A program made the position numbers and the translations under genes. This document shows, in pieces, positions 1 to 9,743 of a DNA stretch of 64,000 nucleotides. The DNA is taken from NCBI RefSeq assembly GCF_020882015.2, contig NZ_CP086555.2, positions 496,001 through 560,000 on the forward strand, written 5' to 3'. The DNA comes from Candidatus Borrelia undatumii. GTDB taxonomy: Bacteria; Spirochaetota; Spirochaetia; Borreliales; Borreliaceae. Position 1 is the stretch's first letter; each line of letters opens with the position of its first letter. Under the pieces are notes generated by a model. The model made no database searches and was not told the DNA's origin. It worked only from the letters and a program-made list of their open reading frames with translations.

Positions 1-493
1 AATTAAGGGGAGGGTTTCTTCTACACTTCATTTACACTGACTTGTATAATAATACGGAATGTGTTACATGGGAATAGTAAAGGTAAATAATGTGTTCAAG
101 GGTTATTCTTTAAGTGGTTGAGGTTGCTTTCTTTGAAGAGTAGTTGCTATGTTTATAGATCATAAATATGGCGTACAGAAATGGTGTGTCACTATTTTTA
201 TCTTTTATCTCATCTAATCTAATATAAATAAGATTGTAACTGGAATAAAATATTAGAGCTATTGACTACATGTCGAATAATTTGTAGACTATCAGAGTCA
301 TTGAGAATTTCTTTTAGAAAAACACGGAAGTCGGGTCAATTTCTAGTAAGGGATATTCTTTTGGTGTATGGCATGGTAGTTCTATTTATTTTGTAATTGT
401 TGTATATTATTAGGGAAATGGGATGGAATCCTTGAGGTAGGGGTTTTAAAGAACTGGGTAAATATTTGGGGTTATAAGTTTAGGAGGTAATTC
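1..493. other. Gene-free region upstream of tuf
   Basis: No open frame longer than about 22 codons with a ribosome binding site is visible here. The stretch holds a candidate promoter for the ribosomal cluster (listed separately) and a stray TATAAT at 45-50 without a convincing -35 box. The last bases hold a near-perfect Shine-Dalgarno, AGGAGGT, just before tuf. The left end may belong to the upstream intergenic region or to a decayed gene; I cannot tell. Confidence 0.6.
262..290 (+). promoter_or_regulatory. Candidate sigma-70 promoter for tuf and the ribosomal cluster
   Basis: TTGACT (262-267), a 17-bp spacer and TAGACT (285-290). The -35 box is good and the -10 box matches four of six positions. 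If used, it gives an mRNA leader of roughly 195 nt before tuf. It is the best-spaced pair in the upstream region, but no experimental start is known to me. Confidence 0.4.
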
Positions 494-1678
494 ATGGCTA
501 AAGAAGTTTTTCAGAGAACAAAGCCGCACATGAATGTTGGCACAATAGGGCACGTTGACCACGGAAAGACAACATTAACGGCGGCTATTAGTATTTATTG
601 TTCGAAAGTGAATAAGGATGTCAGGGCGCTTAAATATGAAGATATTGATAATGCGCCTGAGGAGAAGGCGAGGGGAATAACTATTAACGCTAGACACATT
701 GAGTACGAGACAGCAAACAGGCATTATGCTCATGTTGATTGTCCGGGGCACGCCGACTATATTAAAAATATGATTACGGGAGCGGCTCAGATGGACGCTG
801 CTATACTTTTGGTGGCGTCTGATAGTGGGGCTGAGCCTCAGACTAAAGAACATTTGCTTCTTGCACAGAGAATGGGAATAAAGAAGATAATAGTGTTTTT
901 GAATAAATTAGATTTGGCAGACCCTGAGCTTGTTGAACTTGTTGAAGTTGAGGTTTTAGAGCTTGTTGAGAAGTATGGATTTGCTGGGGATACTCCGATA
1001 ATCAAGGGAGCTGCTTTTGGAGCTATGTCAAATCCTGATGATCCTGAGGCTACAAAGTGTATAAAGGAACTTCTTGATTCTATGGATAATTATTTTGATC
1101 TTCCTGTAAGGGACATTGATAAGCCGTTTTTGCTTGCCGTTGAGGATGTTTTTTCTATATCTGGACGTGGTACTGTTGCCACTGGACGTATTGAGAGAGG
1201 CCTTATTAAGGTTGGACAAGAAGTTGAGATTGTTGGAATTAGAGAAACTAAAAAAACGACTGTGACTGGCGTTGAAATGTTTCAAAAAATTCTTGAGCAA
1301 GGTCAAGCAGGGGATAATGTTGGACTTTTGCTCAGGGGTGTCGATAAGAAGGATATTGAAAGAGGGCAGGTTATTTCTGCTGTTGGGACGATTACTCCTC
1401 ATAAGAAGTTTAAGGCATCTATATATTGTTTGACTAAAGAGGAGGGCGGGAGGCATAAGCCATTTTTCCCAGGATATAGGCCGCAGTTTTTCTTCAGAAC
1501 GACAGATGTTACGGGTATGGTAGCTTTGGAAGGAAAGGAAATGGTTATGCCGGGAGATAATGTTGATATTGTTGTTGAGCTTATTTCTTCAATAGCTATG
1601 GATAAGAATGTTGAGTTTGCCGTTAGAGAGGGAGGCAGAACTGTTGCTTCAGGGCGTATTCTTGAAATATTGGAATAG
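494..1678 (+). CDS. tuf: Elongation factor Tu
   Basis: This GTPase delivers aminoacyl-tRNA to the ribosomal A site. The 394-residue product has the usual EF-Tu length. It shows the P-loop GHVDHGKT (about residues 19-26), switch I with [14 protein letters not shown] and NKLD, followed by beta-barrel domains II and III ending in GRILEILE. An AGGAGGT Shine-Dalgarno lies six bases before the ATG. It is the first gene of the cluster, directly ahead of rpsJ. That order is consistent with spirochaetes in which the str genes rpsL, rpsG and fusA are elsewhere. Confidence 0.98.
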   Translation: MAKEVFQRTKPHMNVGTIGHVDHGKTTLTAAISIYCSKVNKDVRALKYEDIDNAPEEKARGITINARHIEYETANRHYAHVDCPGHADYIKNMITGAAQMDAAILLVASDSGAEPQTKEHLLLAQRMGIKKIIVFLNKLDLADPELVELVEVEVLELVEKYGFAGDTPIIKGAAFGAMSNPDDPEATKCIKELLDSMDNYFDLPVRDIDKPFLLAVEDVFSISGRGTVATGRIERGLIKVGQEVEIVGIRETKKTTVTGVEMFQKILEQGQAGDNVGLLLRGVDKKDIERGQVISAVGTITPHKKFKASIYCLTKEEGGRHKPFFPGYRPQFFFRTTDVTGMVALEGKEMVMPGDNVDIVVELISSIAMDKNVEFAVREGGRTVASGRILEILE

Positions 1679-1728
1679 GGTGGGAATAGGGATGCTCTTG
1701 TGTCCCCTAGAGAGTATAGGAGAGTAAA

Positions 1729-2037
1729 TTGATTGCGAAAGATAAAATACGGGTAAGGCTTTTTAGTTTTGATGTTAAGATATTGGATCAGAGCGCTGAG
1801 TCTATTGTTAGAGCTGTTCAGAAGTCTAAAGCTCAAATAAAGGGTCCTGTTCCTTTGCCGACAAAGATAAAGAAATATACTGTTTTGCGTTCTCCTCATG
1901 TTAATAAGAAATCAAGAGAGCAATTTGAAATGAGAACTCATAAGAGGCTTATTGATATTTTAGATCCTACTTCTGCTTTGATGGATTCTTTGATGAAATT
2001 GGAGCTACCCGCGGGCGTGGAAGTGGATATCAAGTAG
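1729..2037 (+). CDS. rpsJ: 30S ribosomal protein S10
   Basis: S10 sits in the 30S head and also works in transcription antitermination with NusB. The 102 residues contain the conserved [22 protein letters not shown] loop region. The start is a TTG at 1729, chosen because AGGAG lies six bases upstream and the N-terminus ([15 protein letters not shown]) matches the family. It is the first gene of the S10-type segment, 50 bp after tuf. Confidence 0.96.
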   Translation: MIAKDKIRVRLFSFDVKILDQSAESIVRAVQKSKAQIKGPVPLPTKIKKYTVLRSPHVNKKSREQFEMRTHKRLIDILDPTSALMDSLMKLELPAGVEVDIK

Positions 2038-2075
2038 GCGATAAGATGTTAAGTATATGAATTTGAGGTGTTTTA

Positions 2076-2705
2076 ATGTTGGGATTGATTGGAAGAAAGG
2101 TGGGCATGACTCAGATATTTCAAGAGGATGGAGTTGTGGTGCCTGTTACGGTGATAGAGTTTGAGCCCAATTATGTTATAGGGAAAAAAACGGTAGATAG
2201 GGATGGGTATGATGCTCTTGTTATGGGTTCTGTTGATCTTAAAAGCTTTAAGGTTTCAAAGCCCGTAAGAGGTCAATATAAGGGTTTGAAAAGTATTGAA
2301 CCTAAGAAGTACGTTATAGAATTTAGAGACTTTAAGGGTTATGATGCCGGCGATGAGATTAAGCTTGATGTTTTCAAGGAAATTAAATATGTGGATGTTA
2401 CTGGTACTACTAAGGGTAAGGGCTTTCAGGGGGCTATGAAGAGGCACAATTTTAGCGGTGGTCCTTCTTCTCATGGGTCTAAGTTTCACAGACATCTTGG
2501 TGGCACGGGACAGGCCACTACACCTGCTAGGACTTTTAAGGGAACTAAAATGGCTGGTAGGATGGGCGGTGTTCAACAGACTATTCAGAACCTTGAGATT
2601 GTTTTTATCGATGAGGAAAGGAGAGCCCTTTTGGTAAAGGGAGCCGTGCCAGGGTTTAGGGGTTCTTTTGTTATTGTTAAAAAGGCAAAAAAAGTGGGTG
2701 TTTAG
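2076..2705 (+). CDS. rplC: 50S ribosomal protein L3
   Basis: L3 is an early assembly protein near the peptidyl-transferase centre. The 209-residue product starts MLGLIGRKVGMTQIF and holds the central extension with SHGSKFHRHLGGTGQ and GTKMAGRMGG, both typical of L3. A GAGGTG Shine-Dalgarno precedes the ATG. It lies between rpsJ and rplD in the standard S10 order. Confidence 0.97.
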   Translation: MLGLIGRKVGMTQIFQEDGVVVPVTVIEFEPNYVIGKKTVDRDGYDALVMGSVDLKSFKVSKPVRGQYKGLKSIEPKKYVIEFRDFKGYDAGDEIKLDVFKEIKYVDVTGTTKGKGFQGAMKRHNFSGGPSSHGSKFHRHLGGTGQATTPARTFKGTKMAGRMGGVQQTIQNLEIVFIDEERRALLVKGAVPGFRGSFVIVKKAKKVGV

Positions 2706-2706
2706 T

Positions 2707-3336
2707 ATGGAAAGGAAAGTTTTTTCTCAAGAAGGGCAGGAGCTTCGATCTATAGGGTTGGAAGACAGGGTTTTTAATATTGATATTAGTTATGGTTCTA
2801 TATATAATGCTATTCGAAACGAGTTAGCTAATCTCAGGGTTGGTACGGCTTCAACCAAGACTAGGTCTGAGGTTAGGGGTAGTTCTAGGAAGCCTTGGAA
2901 ACAAAAGGGTACAGGGCGAGCAAGGGTCGGTACTAAGAGGAATCCTGTTTGGGTTGGTGGGGGCGTAGCTTTAGGGCCAAAACCGAGGGATTATAGCTAT
3001 AGGTTGCCTAGGAAGGTTAAGCGACTTGCTTTTAGATCTGTTCTTAGCCTGCGTGCGGCCGCAGAGGATAGTTTTAAGGTTGTTGAGGATTTTACTGTCG
3101 ATTCGGGAAAGACGAGAGAGCTTGTTTTGATAATAAAGAATTTTACAAAAAATAATGGAAAAACAGTTGTTCTGCTGGGAAATGATAATCAGATGATTAA
3201 GAGAGCAGGAAGGAATATTAGAGATTTGAAGGTTTTGTCCTTTGATAAACTTAGAGTTGTTGATTTGTTTTATGCCAAGAATTTGATAGCTCTTGAATCT
3301 GCTATTAGGGGACTTAATGAGTTTTATGTTAAATAA
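2707..3336 (+). CDS. rplD: 50S ribosomal protein L4
   Basis: L4 lines the exit tunnel and in some bacteria autoregulates the S10 operon. The ATG at 2707, one base after the rplC stop, gives 209 residues beginning MERKVFSQEGQE. A longer open frame reaches back into rplC, but family alignment favours the internal ATG. The tunnel-loop motif KPWKQKGTGRARVGTKRNPVW is present as expected. The Shine-Dalgarno is weak (GGGTG), so translation may be coupled to rplC. Confidence 0.95.
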   Translation: MERKVFSQEGQELRSIGLEDRVFNIDISYGSIYNAIRNELANLRVGTASTKTRSEVRGSSRKPWKQKGTGRARVGTKRNPVWVGGGVALGPKPRDYSYRLPRKVKRLAFRSVLSLRAAAEDSFKVVEDFTVDSGKTRELVLIIKNFTKNNGKTVVLLGNDNQMIKRAGRNIRDLKVLSFDKLRVVDLFYAKNLIALESAIRGLNEFYVK

Positions 3337-3357
3337 GAGGAATGTTGAGGATGAGTT

Positions 3358-3654
3358 ATGAAAGCTTATGATATAATGATTTCACCTGTGCTTACCGAGA
3401 AAACTAATGTTCAGCGGGAAGGTATAAATGTTTATGCTTTTAGGGTTAAAAAGCAGGCGAATAAGAAGGACGTCAGCGCTGCAGTTAAAGAGCTTTTCAA
3501 TGTTGTTCCGTTATCGTGTAATGTTCTCAATGTTAAAAGCAGAAATAAGGTGGTGGTGTCAAAGAAGGGGTACCCTATTGGTAAGGGGAAAACTTCTTCC
3601 TGGAAAAAGGCATACATCTATCTTAGAAAAGAAGATAGGATAGATATATTTTAG
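3358..3654 (+). CDS. rplW: 50S ribosomal protein L23
   Basis: L23 sits at the tunnel exit and docks trigger factor and SRP. The 98-residue product starts MKAYDIMISPVLTEKT, the family signature, and carries the KKDVSAAVKELFNV helix. It lies 21 bp after rplD in the standard S10 order. Confidence 0.96.
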   Translation: MKAYDIMISPVLTEKTNVQREGINVYAFRVKKQANKKDVSAAVKELFNVVPLSCNVLNVKSRNKVVVSKKGYPIGKGKTSSWKKAYIYLRKEDRIDIF

Positions 3655-3675
3655 TGGTTTTGGAGAAAGAAAAAT

Positions 3676-4509
3676 ATGGGTATTAAAACTTATAGGCCAA
3701 AGACTTCATCTTTGCGGTACAAGACGACTTTGTCATTTGATGATTTAAGCAAGGGTAATGATCCTTTAAAGTCTTTGACTAGGGGGAAGTTATCTAGAGC
3801 TGGGAGAGACTCTTCTGGAAGAATTAGCATTAGGAGAAGAGGTGGTGGCCATAAGAGGAGGTATAGGGAGATTGATTTTGGTAGAAGGGATAAATTTGGA
3901 GTTTGCGCGCGAGTTGCGTCTGTTGAGTATGATCCAAATAGGAGCTCTAACATAGCTTTGCTTGTTTACAGGGATGGGGATAAGAGATATATCATTGCGC
4001 CCAAAGGAATTAAGGTTGGTGATACATTGGAAAGTGGGCCAGACTCTCCAATAAAGAGTGGCAATTCTCTTCCTCTTGAGAATATTCCAGTTGGCAAGAT
4101 GGTGCATAATATTGAGCTTAATCTTGGAAAGGGTGGGCAGCTTGTGAGAAGTGCTGGTAGTTATGCCATGATACTCGCTTCTGATGAGGATTATGTGACT
4201 GTTAAGCTTCCTTCTGGTGAGATGCGCATGGTTTTTAAGAAATGCATGGCAACTCTTGGGGAGGTTGGGAATGAGGATTATATGAATGTTTCTGCGGGTA
4301 AGGCAGGTAAGAGTAGGTGGCTTGGGAAGAGGCCTAGGGTAAGGGGGGTTGCTATGAATCCTGTTGATCATCCGCATGGTGGAGGGGAGGGTAAGACTTC
4401 TGGGGGTCGTCATCCCGTATCTCCTTGGGGTCAGCCTACTAAGGGGTATAAGACTCGAAAGAAAAAGAAATACTCAGATAAATTTATAGTTAAGCGAAGA
4501 AATAAGTAG
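3676..4509 (+). CDS. rplB: 50S ribosomal protein L2
   Basis: L2 is needed for subunit association and peptidyl-transferase activity. The 277-residue product has the C-terminal [14 protein letters not shown] motif, which includes the conserved functional histidine, and the N-terminal [15 protein letters not shown] segment. Length and order are normal. Confidence 0.98.
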   Translation: MGIKTYRPKTSSLRYKTTLSFDDLSKGNDPLKSLTRGKLSRAGRDSSGRISIRRRGGGHKRRYREIDFGRRDKFGVCARVASVEYDPNRSSNIALLVYRDGDKRYIIAPKGIKVGDTLESGPDSPIKSGNSLPLENIPVGKMVHNIELNLGKGGQLVRSAGSYAMILASDEDYVTVKLPSGEMRMVFKKCMATLGEVGNEDYMNVSAGKAGKSRWLGKRPRVRGVAMNPVDHPHGGGEGKTSGGRHPVSPWGQPTKGYKTRKKKKYSDKFIVKRRNK

Positions 4510-4518
4510 GAGATTGTA

Positions 4519-4797
4519 GTGGCAAGATCTATTAAAAAAGGGCCTTTCATAGAGAAAAGTCTTTACCAAAAGGTTTTGACGGCTTCTGGTAGAGAGAAAA
4601 GAGTTGTTATTAAGACATATTCTAGAGCTTCAACGATAATACCTGATATGGTGGGTCTTACTATATCTGTTTATAATGGAAAATCTTTTATTCCTGTCTA
4701 TATTACTGAGGATCTTGTGGGGCATAAGCTTGGTGAATTTTCTCCGACAAGGATTTTTAGGGGGCATGCTAAATCAGATAAGAAGGGAAGGAAGTAG
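4519..4797 (+). CDS. rpsS: 30S ribosomal protein S19
   Basis: S19 is a 30S head protein that pairs with S13. The product has 92 residues with the [10 protein letters not shown] start and the [11 protein letters not shown] motif. The start codon is GTG at 4519, with TAGGAG seven bases upstream overlapping the rplB stop. Confidence 0.97.
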   Translation: MARSIKKGPFIEKSLYQKVLTASGREKRVVIKTYSRASTIIPDMVGLTISVYNGKSFIPVYITEDLVGHKLGEFSPTRIFRGHAKSDKKGRK

Positions 4798-4802
4798 GGG
4801 TT

Positions 4803-5165
4803 ATGGGTGTAAATAGAAGATATACGGCAAGGGGTAAAAATTTGCCATCTTCTCCAAAGAAGGTAAGGCCTATAGCCGACAACATACGGGGTAGGTCTTA
4901 TATTGAAGCTATTGCGATACTTTATTCTATGCCTAATAAGGGGGCTAGGTTGCTGGGAAAGGTAGTTAGGTCGGCAGCATCAAATGCCATGTATCATAAT
5001 AAAAATCTTTCTGAGGATATGATAATCGTGAAAGTGGTTATGGTAGACGATGGGAGACGGCGTAGGAGTATTTGGCCGAGAGCTAGAGGTAGGGCCGACA
5101 GACTGATTAATAGAAGTTGTCATATTTTTGTTGAGGTTGATGAAAAGATGGGGAGTGGAGAATAA
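4803..5165 (+). CDS. rplV: 50S ribosomal protein L22
   Basis: L22 is an exit-tunnel protein with an extended beta-hairpin. The product has 120 residues with the SPKKVRPIADNIRGR motif near the N-terminus and the hairpin ending RARGRADRLINRSCH. The ATG lies five bases after the rpsS stop and the Shine-Dalgarno overlaps that stop. Confidence 0.96.
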   Translation: MGVNRRYTARGKNLPSSPKKVRPIADNIRGRSYIEAIAILYSMPNKGARLLGKVVRSAASNAMYHNKNLSEDMIIVKVVMVDDGRRRRSIWPRARGRADRLINRSCHIFVEVDEKMGSGE

Positions 5166-5168
5166 GAT

Positions 5169-6026
5169 ATGGGTCAAAAAGTACATCCTTATAGCTTAAG
5201 AATAAAGATTAATAAGGATTGGAAGTCGAAATGGTATTTTGATAAGAAATTGTATTCGGAGATACTTTATGAAGATTTTGTGATAAGGCGGGAGACAATG
5301 AAGTATCTTAAGGGTATTAAGTTTGATATTTCCGATATAGAGATTATTAGAAATAATCTGCAAAGGGTTACGATGGTAATTTCTACTCCAAGGCCTGGTT
5401 CTGTTATTGGAGCCAAGGGTGCCAACCTTGAAAAGGTGGGGCAGTTATTGACTAGGAAAATTTCTAAAAAGATTAATATTAAGATAAAGGAAATTAAGAA
5501 GCCGGAATTCGATGCTCAAATTATTGCTAATGGGATAGCAAGACAAATTGAGAATAGGGTTTCTTATAGGAAGCTTTTAAAAACGTCACTCTCGTCTTCT
5601 ATTGCAAAGGGACTTCAGGGGATCAAAATTAAAGTTTCCGGTAGGCTTGGTGGAGCTGAAATTGCCAGGAGTTTTGAAGTTAAGGAAGGAAGAATTCCAT
5701 TGCATACTCTCAGGGCTGATATAGATTATGGTTTTGTTGAGGCACGGACAACTTATGGTGTTATTGGAGTTAAAGTTTGGATATTTAAGGGAGAGCTTTT
5801 AGGAAGGAAAGTTAATTCAGATGCTGGTCAGGTGATAAATAGAAAGTTTGCAAAGGAAAGAAGTGAAAATTTTGAGAGAAACAGAGCGTCTCAGGACAGG
5901 ATTAATCCGGATAACAGGAATAGAAGAGTCATGGATGAGGATAATTTTTCTGAGGGAAAATCGGGTATTGGGTCTGGGTCTGAGCCTAGGGGTGATTCTG
6001 TTTACAGGAAGGATTTTGATGTCTAG
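5169..6026 (+). CDS. rpsC: 30S ribosomal protein S3 with a long C-terminal tail
   Basis: S3 is at the mRNA entry site and has helicase-related activity with S4 and S5. The KH domain (GSVIGAKGANLEKV, about residues 77-90) and the C-terminal S3 domain (VSGRLGGAEIARSF) are clear. The protein is 285 residues, about 50 more than E. coli S3. The extra C-terminus is a charged, Asn/Arg/Ser/Gly-rich, probably disordered tail. ATG at 5169 is preceded by GGAGAATAAG. Confidence 0.96.
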   Translation: MGQKVHPYSLRIKINKDWKSKWYFDKKLYSEILYEDFVIRRETMKYLKGIKFDISDIEIIRNNLQRVTMVISTPRPGSVIGAKGANLEKVGQLLTRKISKKINIKIKEIKKPEFDAQIIANGIARQIENRVSYRKLLKTSLSSSIAKGLQGIKIKVSGRLGGAEIARSFEVKEGRIPLHTLRADIDYGFVEARTTYGVIGVKVWIFKGELLGRKVNSDAGQVINRKFAKERSENFERNRASQDRINPDNRNRRVMDEDNFSEGKSGIGSGSEPRGDSVYRKDFDV

Positions 6027-6044
6027 GGTCTTAAGGAGAGTTGA

Positions 6045-6461
6045 ATGTTGAGTCCTAAAAAGGTTAAATATAGGAAGAGGCAGAGAGGTAGGCTTACTGG
6101 AGAGGCGCAGAAGGGGAATAAGATATCTTTTGGAGAGTATGGGCTTATTTCTCTTGAGACGAACTTTATTACTTCAAGGCAGATTGAAGCTGCTCGTATT
6201 GCCATGACTCGTAGGGTTAAGAGGGGTGGTAAAGTTTGGATAAGAATATTTCCAGATATTCCTTATACTAAAAAGCCGGCCGAAATTAGAATGGGTAAGG
6301 GGAAGGGAGGCGTTGACCATTGGAATGCTCCTGTTAAGCTTGGGACTGTTATGTTTGAGATGGCTGGAGTGGCTAGGGAGCTTGCTGAAGAAGCTATGAC
6401 GCTTGCTAGTTCTAAGCTGCCAGTTAAAACTGTGTTTGTTGTAAGAAGGGATTTGAGGTAA
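6045..6461 (+). CDS. rplP: 50S ribosomal protein L16
   Basis: L16 organises the A-site region of the 50S subunit. The 138-residue product starts [16 protein letters not shown] and contains the [12 protein letters not shown] motif with the basic GKGKG loop. It lies 18 bp after rpsC and three bases before rpmC. Confidence 0.97.
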   Translation: MLSPKKVKYRKRQRGRLTGEAQKGNKISFGEYGLISLETNFITSRQIEAARIAMTRRVKRGGKVWIRIFPDIPYTKKPAEIRMGKGKGGVDHWNAPVKLGTVMFEMAGVARELAEEAMTLASSKLPVKTVFVVRRDLR

Positions 6462-6464
6462 GAT

Positions 6465-6665
6465 ATGTTAAAGAAATTTAAGGACATGTCTCTTGATGAT
6501 ATTAAAGCCAAGCGGTTGGCGTTGAAGAGAGAGTATATGGATTTGAGGTTTAGGATGGTTGTGGGGCATGTTGAAAATCCTTTAAAGAAGAGGGAAATAA
6601 GGCGGGATATTGCGAGGCTTAATACGATGATTTGTGAATATGAAATAGGTATTAGGAAGGTTTAG
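6465..6665 (+). CDS. rpmC: 50S ribosomal protein L29
   Basis: This is a small two-helix protein at the tunnel exit next to L23. The product is 66 residues, [20 protein letters not shown], with the RREIARLNT-like segment [23 protein letters not shown] overlaps the rplP stop and serves as the Shine-Dalgarno. Confidence 0.95.
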   Translation: MLKKFKDMSLDDIKAKRLALKREYMDLRFRMVVGHVENPLKKREIRRDIARLNTMICEYEIGIRKV

Positions 6666-6669
6666 TTGT

Positions 6670-6924
6670 ATGGCAAGAGAGAATAAGAGAGAACTGGTTG
6701 GCAGGGTTGTTAGTGATAAAATGAGTAAGACTATAGTTGTTGAGATTGTTCAAAGGAGAATGCATCCCATCTATCATAAGTACCTAAAGGTTAGCAGAAG
6801 AGTTAAGGCTCATGATGAGAAAGAAGAATCAAAAGTTGGAGATAAGGTGAGAATTATTGAGGCACGACCTATTAGTAGAGAAAAGAGGTGGATGCTTGTT
6901 GAAATTTTAGAAAAGTCAAAGTAG
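6670..6924 (+). CDS. rpsQ: 30S ribosomal protein S17
   Basis: S17 is a primary 16S rRNA-binding protein. The 84 residues include the signature [16 protein letters not shown] and an OB-fold end, [17 protein letters not shown]. It lies four bases after rpmC. Confidence 0.96.
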   Translation: MARENKRELVGRVVSDKMSKTIVVEIVQRRMHPIYHKYLKVSRRVKAHDEKEESKVGDKVRIIEARPISREKRWMLVEILEKSK

Positions 6925-6951
6925 TTTTTTTGTTCTTTAGAGGAGATTAAT

Positions 6952-7320
6952 ATGGTGCAGATGCAGACTTATTTAACGGTTGCTGATAATACGGGTGGTA
7001 AGTTGGCGCAGTGTATAAAAGTTATAGGTGGAAGCAAGAAGCGGTATGCTAGGGTTGGGGATGTGATTGTTATTGCTGTAAAGCAAGCCATTCCTAATTC
7101 TGCTGTTAAGAAAGGGGACGTGCATAAGGCTGTGGTTGTTAGAACTTCGAAGGAAATAAGACGTAGAAATGGGACTTATGTTAGGTTTGATGATAATGCG
7201 TGTGTCATACTTGATGCCAATTTGAATCCGAGAGGTAAAAGAGTTTTTGGGCCTGTTGCAAGGGAGTTAAGAGATGCCAATTTTATGAAAGTTGTCTCAT
7301 TGGCTTCAGAGGTGGTATAG
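6952..7320 (+). CDS. rplN: 50S ribosomal protein L14
   Basis: L14 lies at the subunit interface. The product has 122 residues, starting [17 protein letters not shown] and ending with the conserved [27 protein letters not shown] precedes the ATG at 6952; a second in-frame ATG three codons later is less well placed. Confidence 0.97.
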   Translation: MVQMQTYLTVADNTGGKLAQCIKVIGGSKKRYARVGDVIVIAVKQAIPNSAVKKGDVHKAVVVRTSKEIRRRNGTYVRFDDNACVILDANLNPRGKRVFGPVARELRDANFMKVVSLASEVV

Positions 7321-7329
7321 GGGATAGTT

Positions 7330-7635
7330 ATGAAGATGAAGTTGAAAACAGGTGATAATGTAAAAATTATCTGTGGTAAAGATAGGGGAAAGACGGGCAA
7401 GATTATTAGCATAGATAGGGGGAAATCTAGGATCGTCGTTGAGGGTTGTAATATAGTTAAAAAGGTTGTTAAAGCAAGAACACCTCAGGAAAAGAGTAAA
7501 ATAATTAACAAAGAGGCAGCTATAGATATTTCGAATGTGATGTTGTTTGTGGGGGGTGTAGCTTCTAGGGTGGGATTTAGATTTGAAGGTGATAAGAAGA
7601 AGAGGTTTCTTAAAAAGAATGGGGAGAATGTTTAG
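7330..7635 (+). CDS. rplX: 50S ribosomal protein L24
   Basis: L24 initiates 50S assembly. The product has 101 residues with the KOW motif [20 protein letters not shown] near the N-terminus. It is separated from rplN by nine bases. The C-terminal tail is Lys-rich. Confidence 0.96.
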   Translation: MKMKLKTGDNVKIICGKDRGKTGKIISIDRGKSRIVVEGCNIVKKVVKARTPQEKSKIINKEAAIDISNVMLFVGGVASRVGFRFEGDKKKRFLKKNGENV

Positions 7636-7638
7636 CGT

Positions 7639-8187
7639 ATGAATTATTTGCCTGAGTTGAAGAAATATTATAGAGAAAGCGTTATGAAGGAGCTTGCTGA
7701 GGAGTTTCAGTATAAATCTATCATGCAGGTTCCTAAAGTAGAAAAAATAGTTGTTTCTGTGGGAGTTGGTGAGGCCGTTAAGAATAAAAAGCTTTTGGAT
7801 TCAGCCGTTGCAGAGCTTAGTCAAATTACTGGGCAGAGGGCCGTTAAGACTAGGGCTAGGAGGGCTATTGCTGGATTTAAAATCAGGCAGGGACAAGAAA
7901 TCGGAGCTAAGGTCACGCTTAGGGGCAATATTATGTATGAGTTTTTATACAAGCTTATCAATTTGGCGTTACCTCGTGTGAAGGATTTTAGGGGGGTTGA
8001 TGGCAATGCTTTTGATGGCAACGGTAATTATTCTTTTGGGATAGCAGAACAGATAATATTTTCTGAGATAGATTATGATAAAATAGAGAGGATATCTGGC
8101 TTGAATGTTACCATAGTAACAACGGCTTTAAGTGATAGAGAGGGGAAGGCTTTGCTTTCCAAGTTTGGTATGCCGTTTAGCAGTTGA
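7639..8187 (+). CDS. rplE: 50S ribosomal protein L5
   Basis: L5 binds 5S rRNA and contacts the P-site tRNA. The 182-residue product contains [17 protein letters not shown] near the start, [22 protein letters not shown] in the middle and [11 protein letters not shown] near the end, all diagnostic. The ATG lies three bases after the rplX stop, so translation is probably coupled. Confidence 0.97.
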   Translation: MNYLPELKKYYRESVMKELAEEFQYKSIMQVPKVEKIVVSVGVGEAVKNKKLLDSAVAELSQITGQRAVKTRARRAIAGFKIRQGQEIGAKVTLRGNIMYEFLYKLINLALPRVKDFRGVDGNAFDGNGNYSFGIAEQIIFSEIDYDKIERISGLNVTIVTTALSDREGKALLSKFGMPFSS

Positions 8188-8202
8188 AGGAGTTTGTGTT
8201 TT

Positions 8203-8388
8203 ATGGCTAAAAAGTCAATGGTAATTAAGGCTTTACGAAAGCCAAAGTATAGAACGAGACAAAATCATAGATGTAGATTGTGTGGGCGTCCGAGGGGATA
8301 TATGAGGGATTTTGGGATGTGTCGCGTGTGCTTTAGGAGATACGCATCTGCTGGATTAATTCCTGGTGTTTCAAAGTCAAGTTGGTAA
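8203..8388 (+). CDS. rpsN: 30S ribosomal protein S14, zinc-binding type
   Basis: The ATG at 8203 gives 61 residues, the normal size for the short zinc-binding S14. It has two CxxC pairs (CRLCG and CRVCF) that should hold a zinc ion. A frame that opens nine bases earlier at a TTG is less likely, because GAAGGAG suits the ATG. Confidence 0.96.
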   Translation: MAKKSMVIKALRKPKYRTRQNHRCRLCGRPRGYMRDFGMCRVCFRRYASAGLIPGVSKSSW

Positions 8389-8397
8389 GGAGAATTT

Positions 8398-8796
8398 ATG
8401 TCGGTTACGCATTCAGTTGGAGATATGTTAACTAAGATAAGAAATGCAAGTAGAGTTAGGCACGAGACTGTGGAATTGAAAATGTCTAGAATAAATAAAT
8501 CAATTCTAGATATTCTTAAAGAAGAGGGATACGTTAGGGATTATGGTTTTTTCGATAAAGGCAATATTCCTTCTATTAGAGTGATGTTAAATTATGATAG
8601 TAAGAGAAATCCGGCTATAAACAGAATAGATGTCATTTCGACTCCTGGCAGGAAGGTTTATTCTTCGTATAAAAATATGCCGAGGATAAAGAACGGTTAT
8701 GGAATATTAATTGTATCCTCTTCTAGGGGTGTTATTACTGGAAAGAAAGCTAGAGATAGCAGGGTGGGCGGTGAGCTCATCTGCTCGGTTTGGTAA
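8398..8796 (+). CDS. rpsH: 30S ribosomal protein S8
   Basis: S8 is a primary 16S-binding protein and the usual feedback repressor of the spc operon. The product has 132 residues with DMLTKIRNASRVRHETVEL at the start and the C-terminal SSSRGVITGKKARDSRVGGELIC motif. It lies nine bases after rpsN with AAGGAG in between. Confidence 0.97.
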   Translation: MSVTHSVGDMLTKIRNASRVRHETVELKMSRINKSILDILKEEGYVRDYGFFDKGNIPSIRVMLNYDSKRNPAINRIDVISTPGRKVYSSYKNMPRIKNGYGILIVSSSRGVITGKKARDSRVGGELICSVW

Positions 8797-8809
8797 AGGG
8801 GGTGTGTAA

Positions 8810-9352
8810 ATGTCACGTATTGGTAGGCTCCCTATAAGGGTGCCAGATTCTGTTAGGGTTGATTTTAAAGATAATTTGGTAACAGTTGAGGGGAAGAGGG
8901 GTAAGTTGAGTCAGGTGTTGGGGAGTGGTATTGGAGTTAGAGTTGATGGTGATAAGATTGTTGTTGAGCGTTCTTTTGAGGATAAGCGGACAAGAGCTTT
9001 TCACGGTCTTTATAGAAGTTTGATTTTCAATATGGTTAAAGGGGTAACGGATGGGTTTTCGAAATCCCTTACTATTAATGGGATAGGTTATAGGGTAGAA
9101 CAGCAGGGTGGTAGTCTTTTTTTTAATTTGGGGTATTCAACTCAGTTTGAATATGTGATTCCGGAGGGAGTTTCCGTTAAGCTTGATGGTAATACTAAAA
9201 TTTCGGTTGAGGGGATAGATAAGTGTAGGGTTGGACAGGTAGCTGCTGAGATTAGAAGTTTGAAGGTGCCAGAGCCGTATAAGGGTAAGGGAATTAAGTA
9301 TGACGATGAGGTAATTAGACGTAAGGTAGGAAAGTCGGGGGTAAAGAAATAA
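8810..9352 (+). CDS. rplF: 50S ribosomal protein L6
   Basis: L6 sits near the factor-binding site. The 180-residue product shows the two-domain L6 layout, with GIGYRVEQ in the first half and the C-terminal motif PEPYKGKGIKYDDEVIRRK. Start and length are normal. Confidence 0.97.
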   Translation: MSRIGRLPIRVPDSVRVDFKDNLVTVEGKRGKLSQVLGSGIGVRVDGDKIVVERSFEDKRTRAFHGLYRSLIFNMVKGVTDGFSKSLTINGIGYRVEQQGGSLFFNLGYSTQFEYVIPEGVSVKLDGNTKISVEGIDKCRVGQVAAEIRSLKVPEPYKGKGIKYDDEVIRRKVGKSGVKK

Positions 9353-9369
9353 ATTTTAGGTGAGTGTTT

Positions 9370-9729
9370 ATGAAAAAAATAAAAGAGGCTGAGAAAAGAA
9401 ACATAAAGCGCAAGAGGAGGATAAGGGGTAGGATCGGGCTTGGAATTGCAGAAAGGCCTAGGGTTACTGTTTTTAAGTCTAACAGGTATTTTTATGTTCA
9501 AGTCGTTGACGATGTGGTGGGTCATACTCTGGCAAGTGCTTCTACCATTGAAAAAGATCTCAAGTTAAATAAGAATGTTGACGATGTGAGGAAGCTTGGC
9601 GAGGTTCTTGTGGATAGACTTAGAAAGAAGAATATAAATAGACTTATTTTTGATAGGAATGGTTATAAGTACCATGGTCTTATCGCGAGTCTGGCAACTT
9701 CCTTGCGTGAAGCTGGTATTGATGTTTAG
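9370..9729 (+). CDS. rplR: 50S ribosomal protein L18
   Basis: L18 binds 5S rRNA with L5. The ATG at 9370 gives 119 residues starting [10 protein letters not shown]; an in-frame GTG six bases earlier is possible but has no better ribosome site. The motifs [17 protein letters not shown] and [16 protein letters not shown] are characteristic. Confidence 0.95.
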   Translation: MKKIKEAEKRNIKRKRRIRGRIGLGIAERPRVTVFKSNRYFYVQVVDDVVGHTLASASTIEKDLKLNKNVDDVRKLGEVLVDRLRKKNINRLIFDRNGYKYHGLIASLATSLREAGIDV

Positions 9730-9743
9730 GAGGAGTAAATAGA

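Noticed and set aside
575-853. Minus-strand open frame inside tuf, and similar frames on the opposite strand of ribosomal genes
   Set aside because: They lie wholly inside strongly supported genes, have no ribosome sites and no family features.
1687-1709. Possible hairpin between tuf and rpsJ (TAGGG with CCCTA)
   Set aside because: Only about five pairs form and no T-tract follows; too weak to call a terminator or attenuator.
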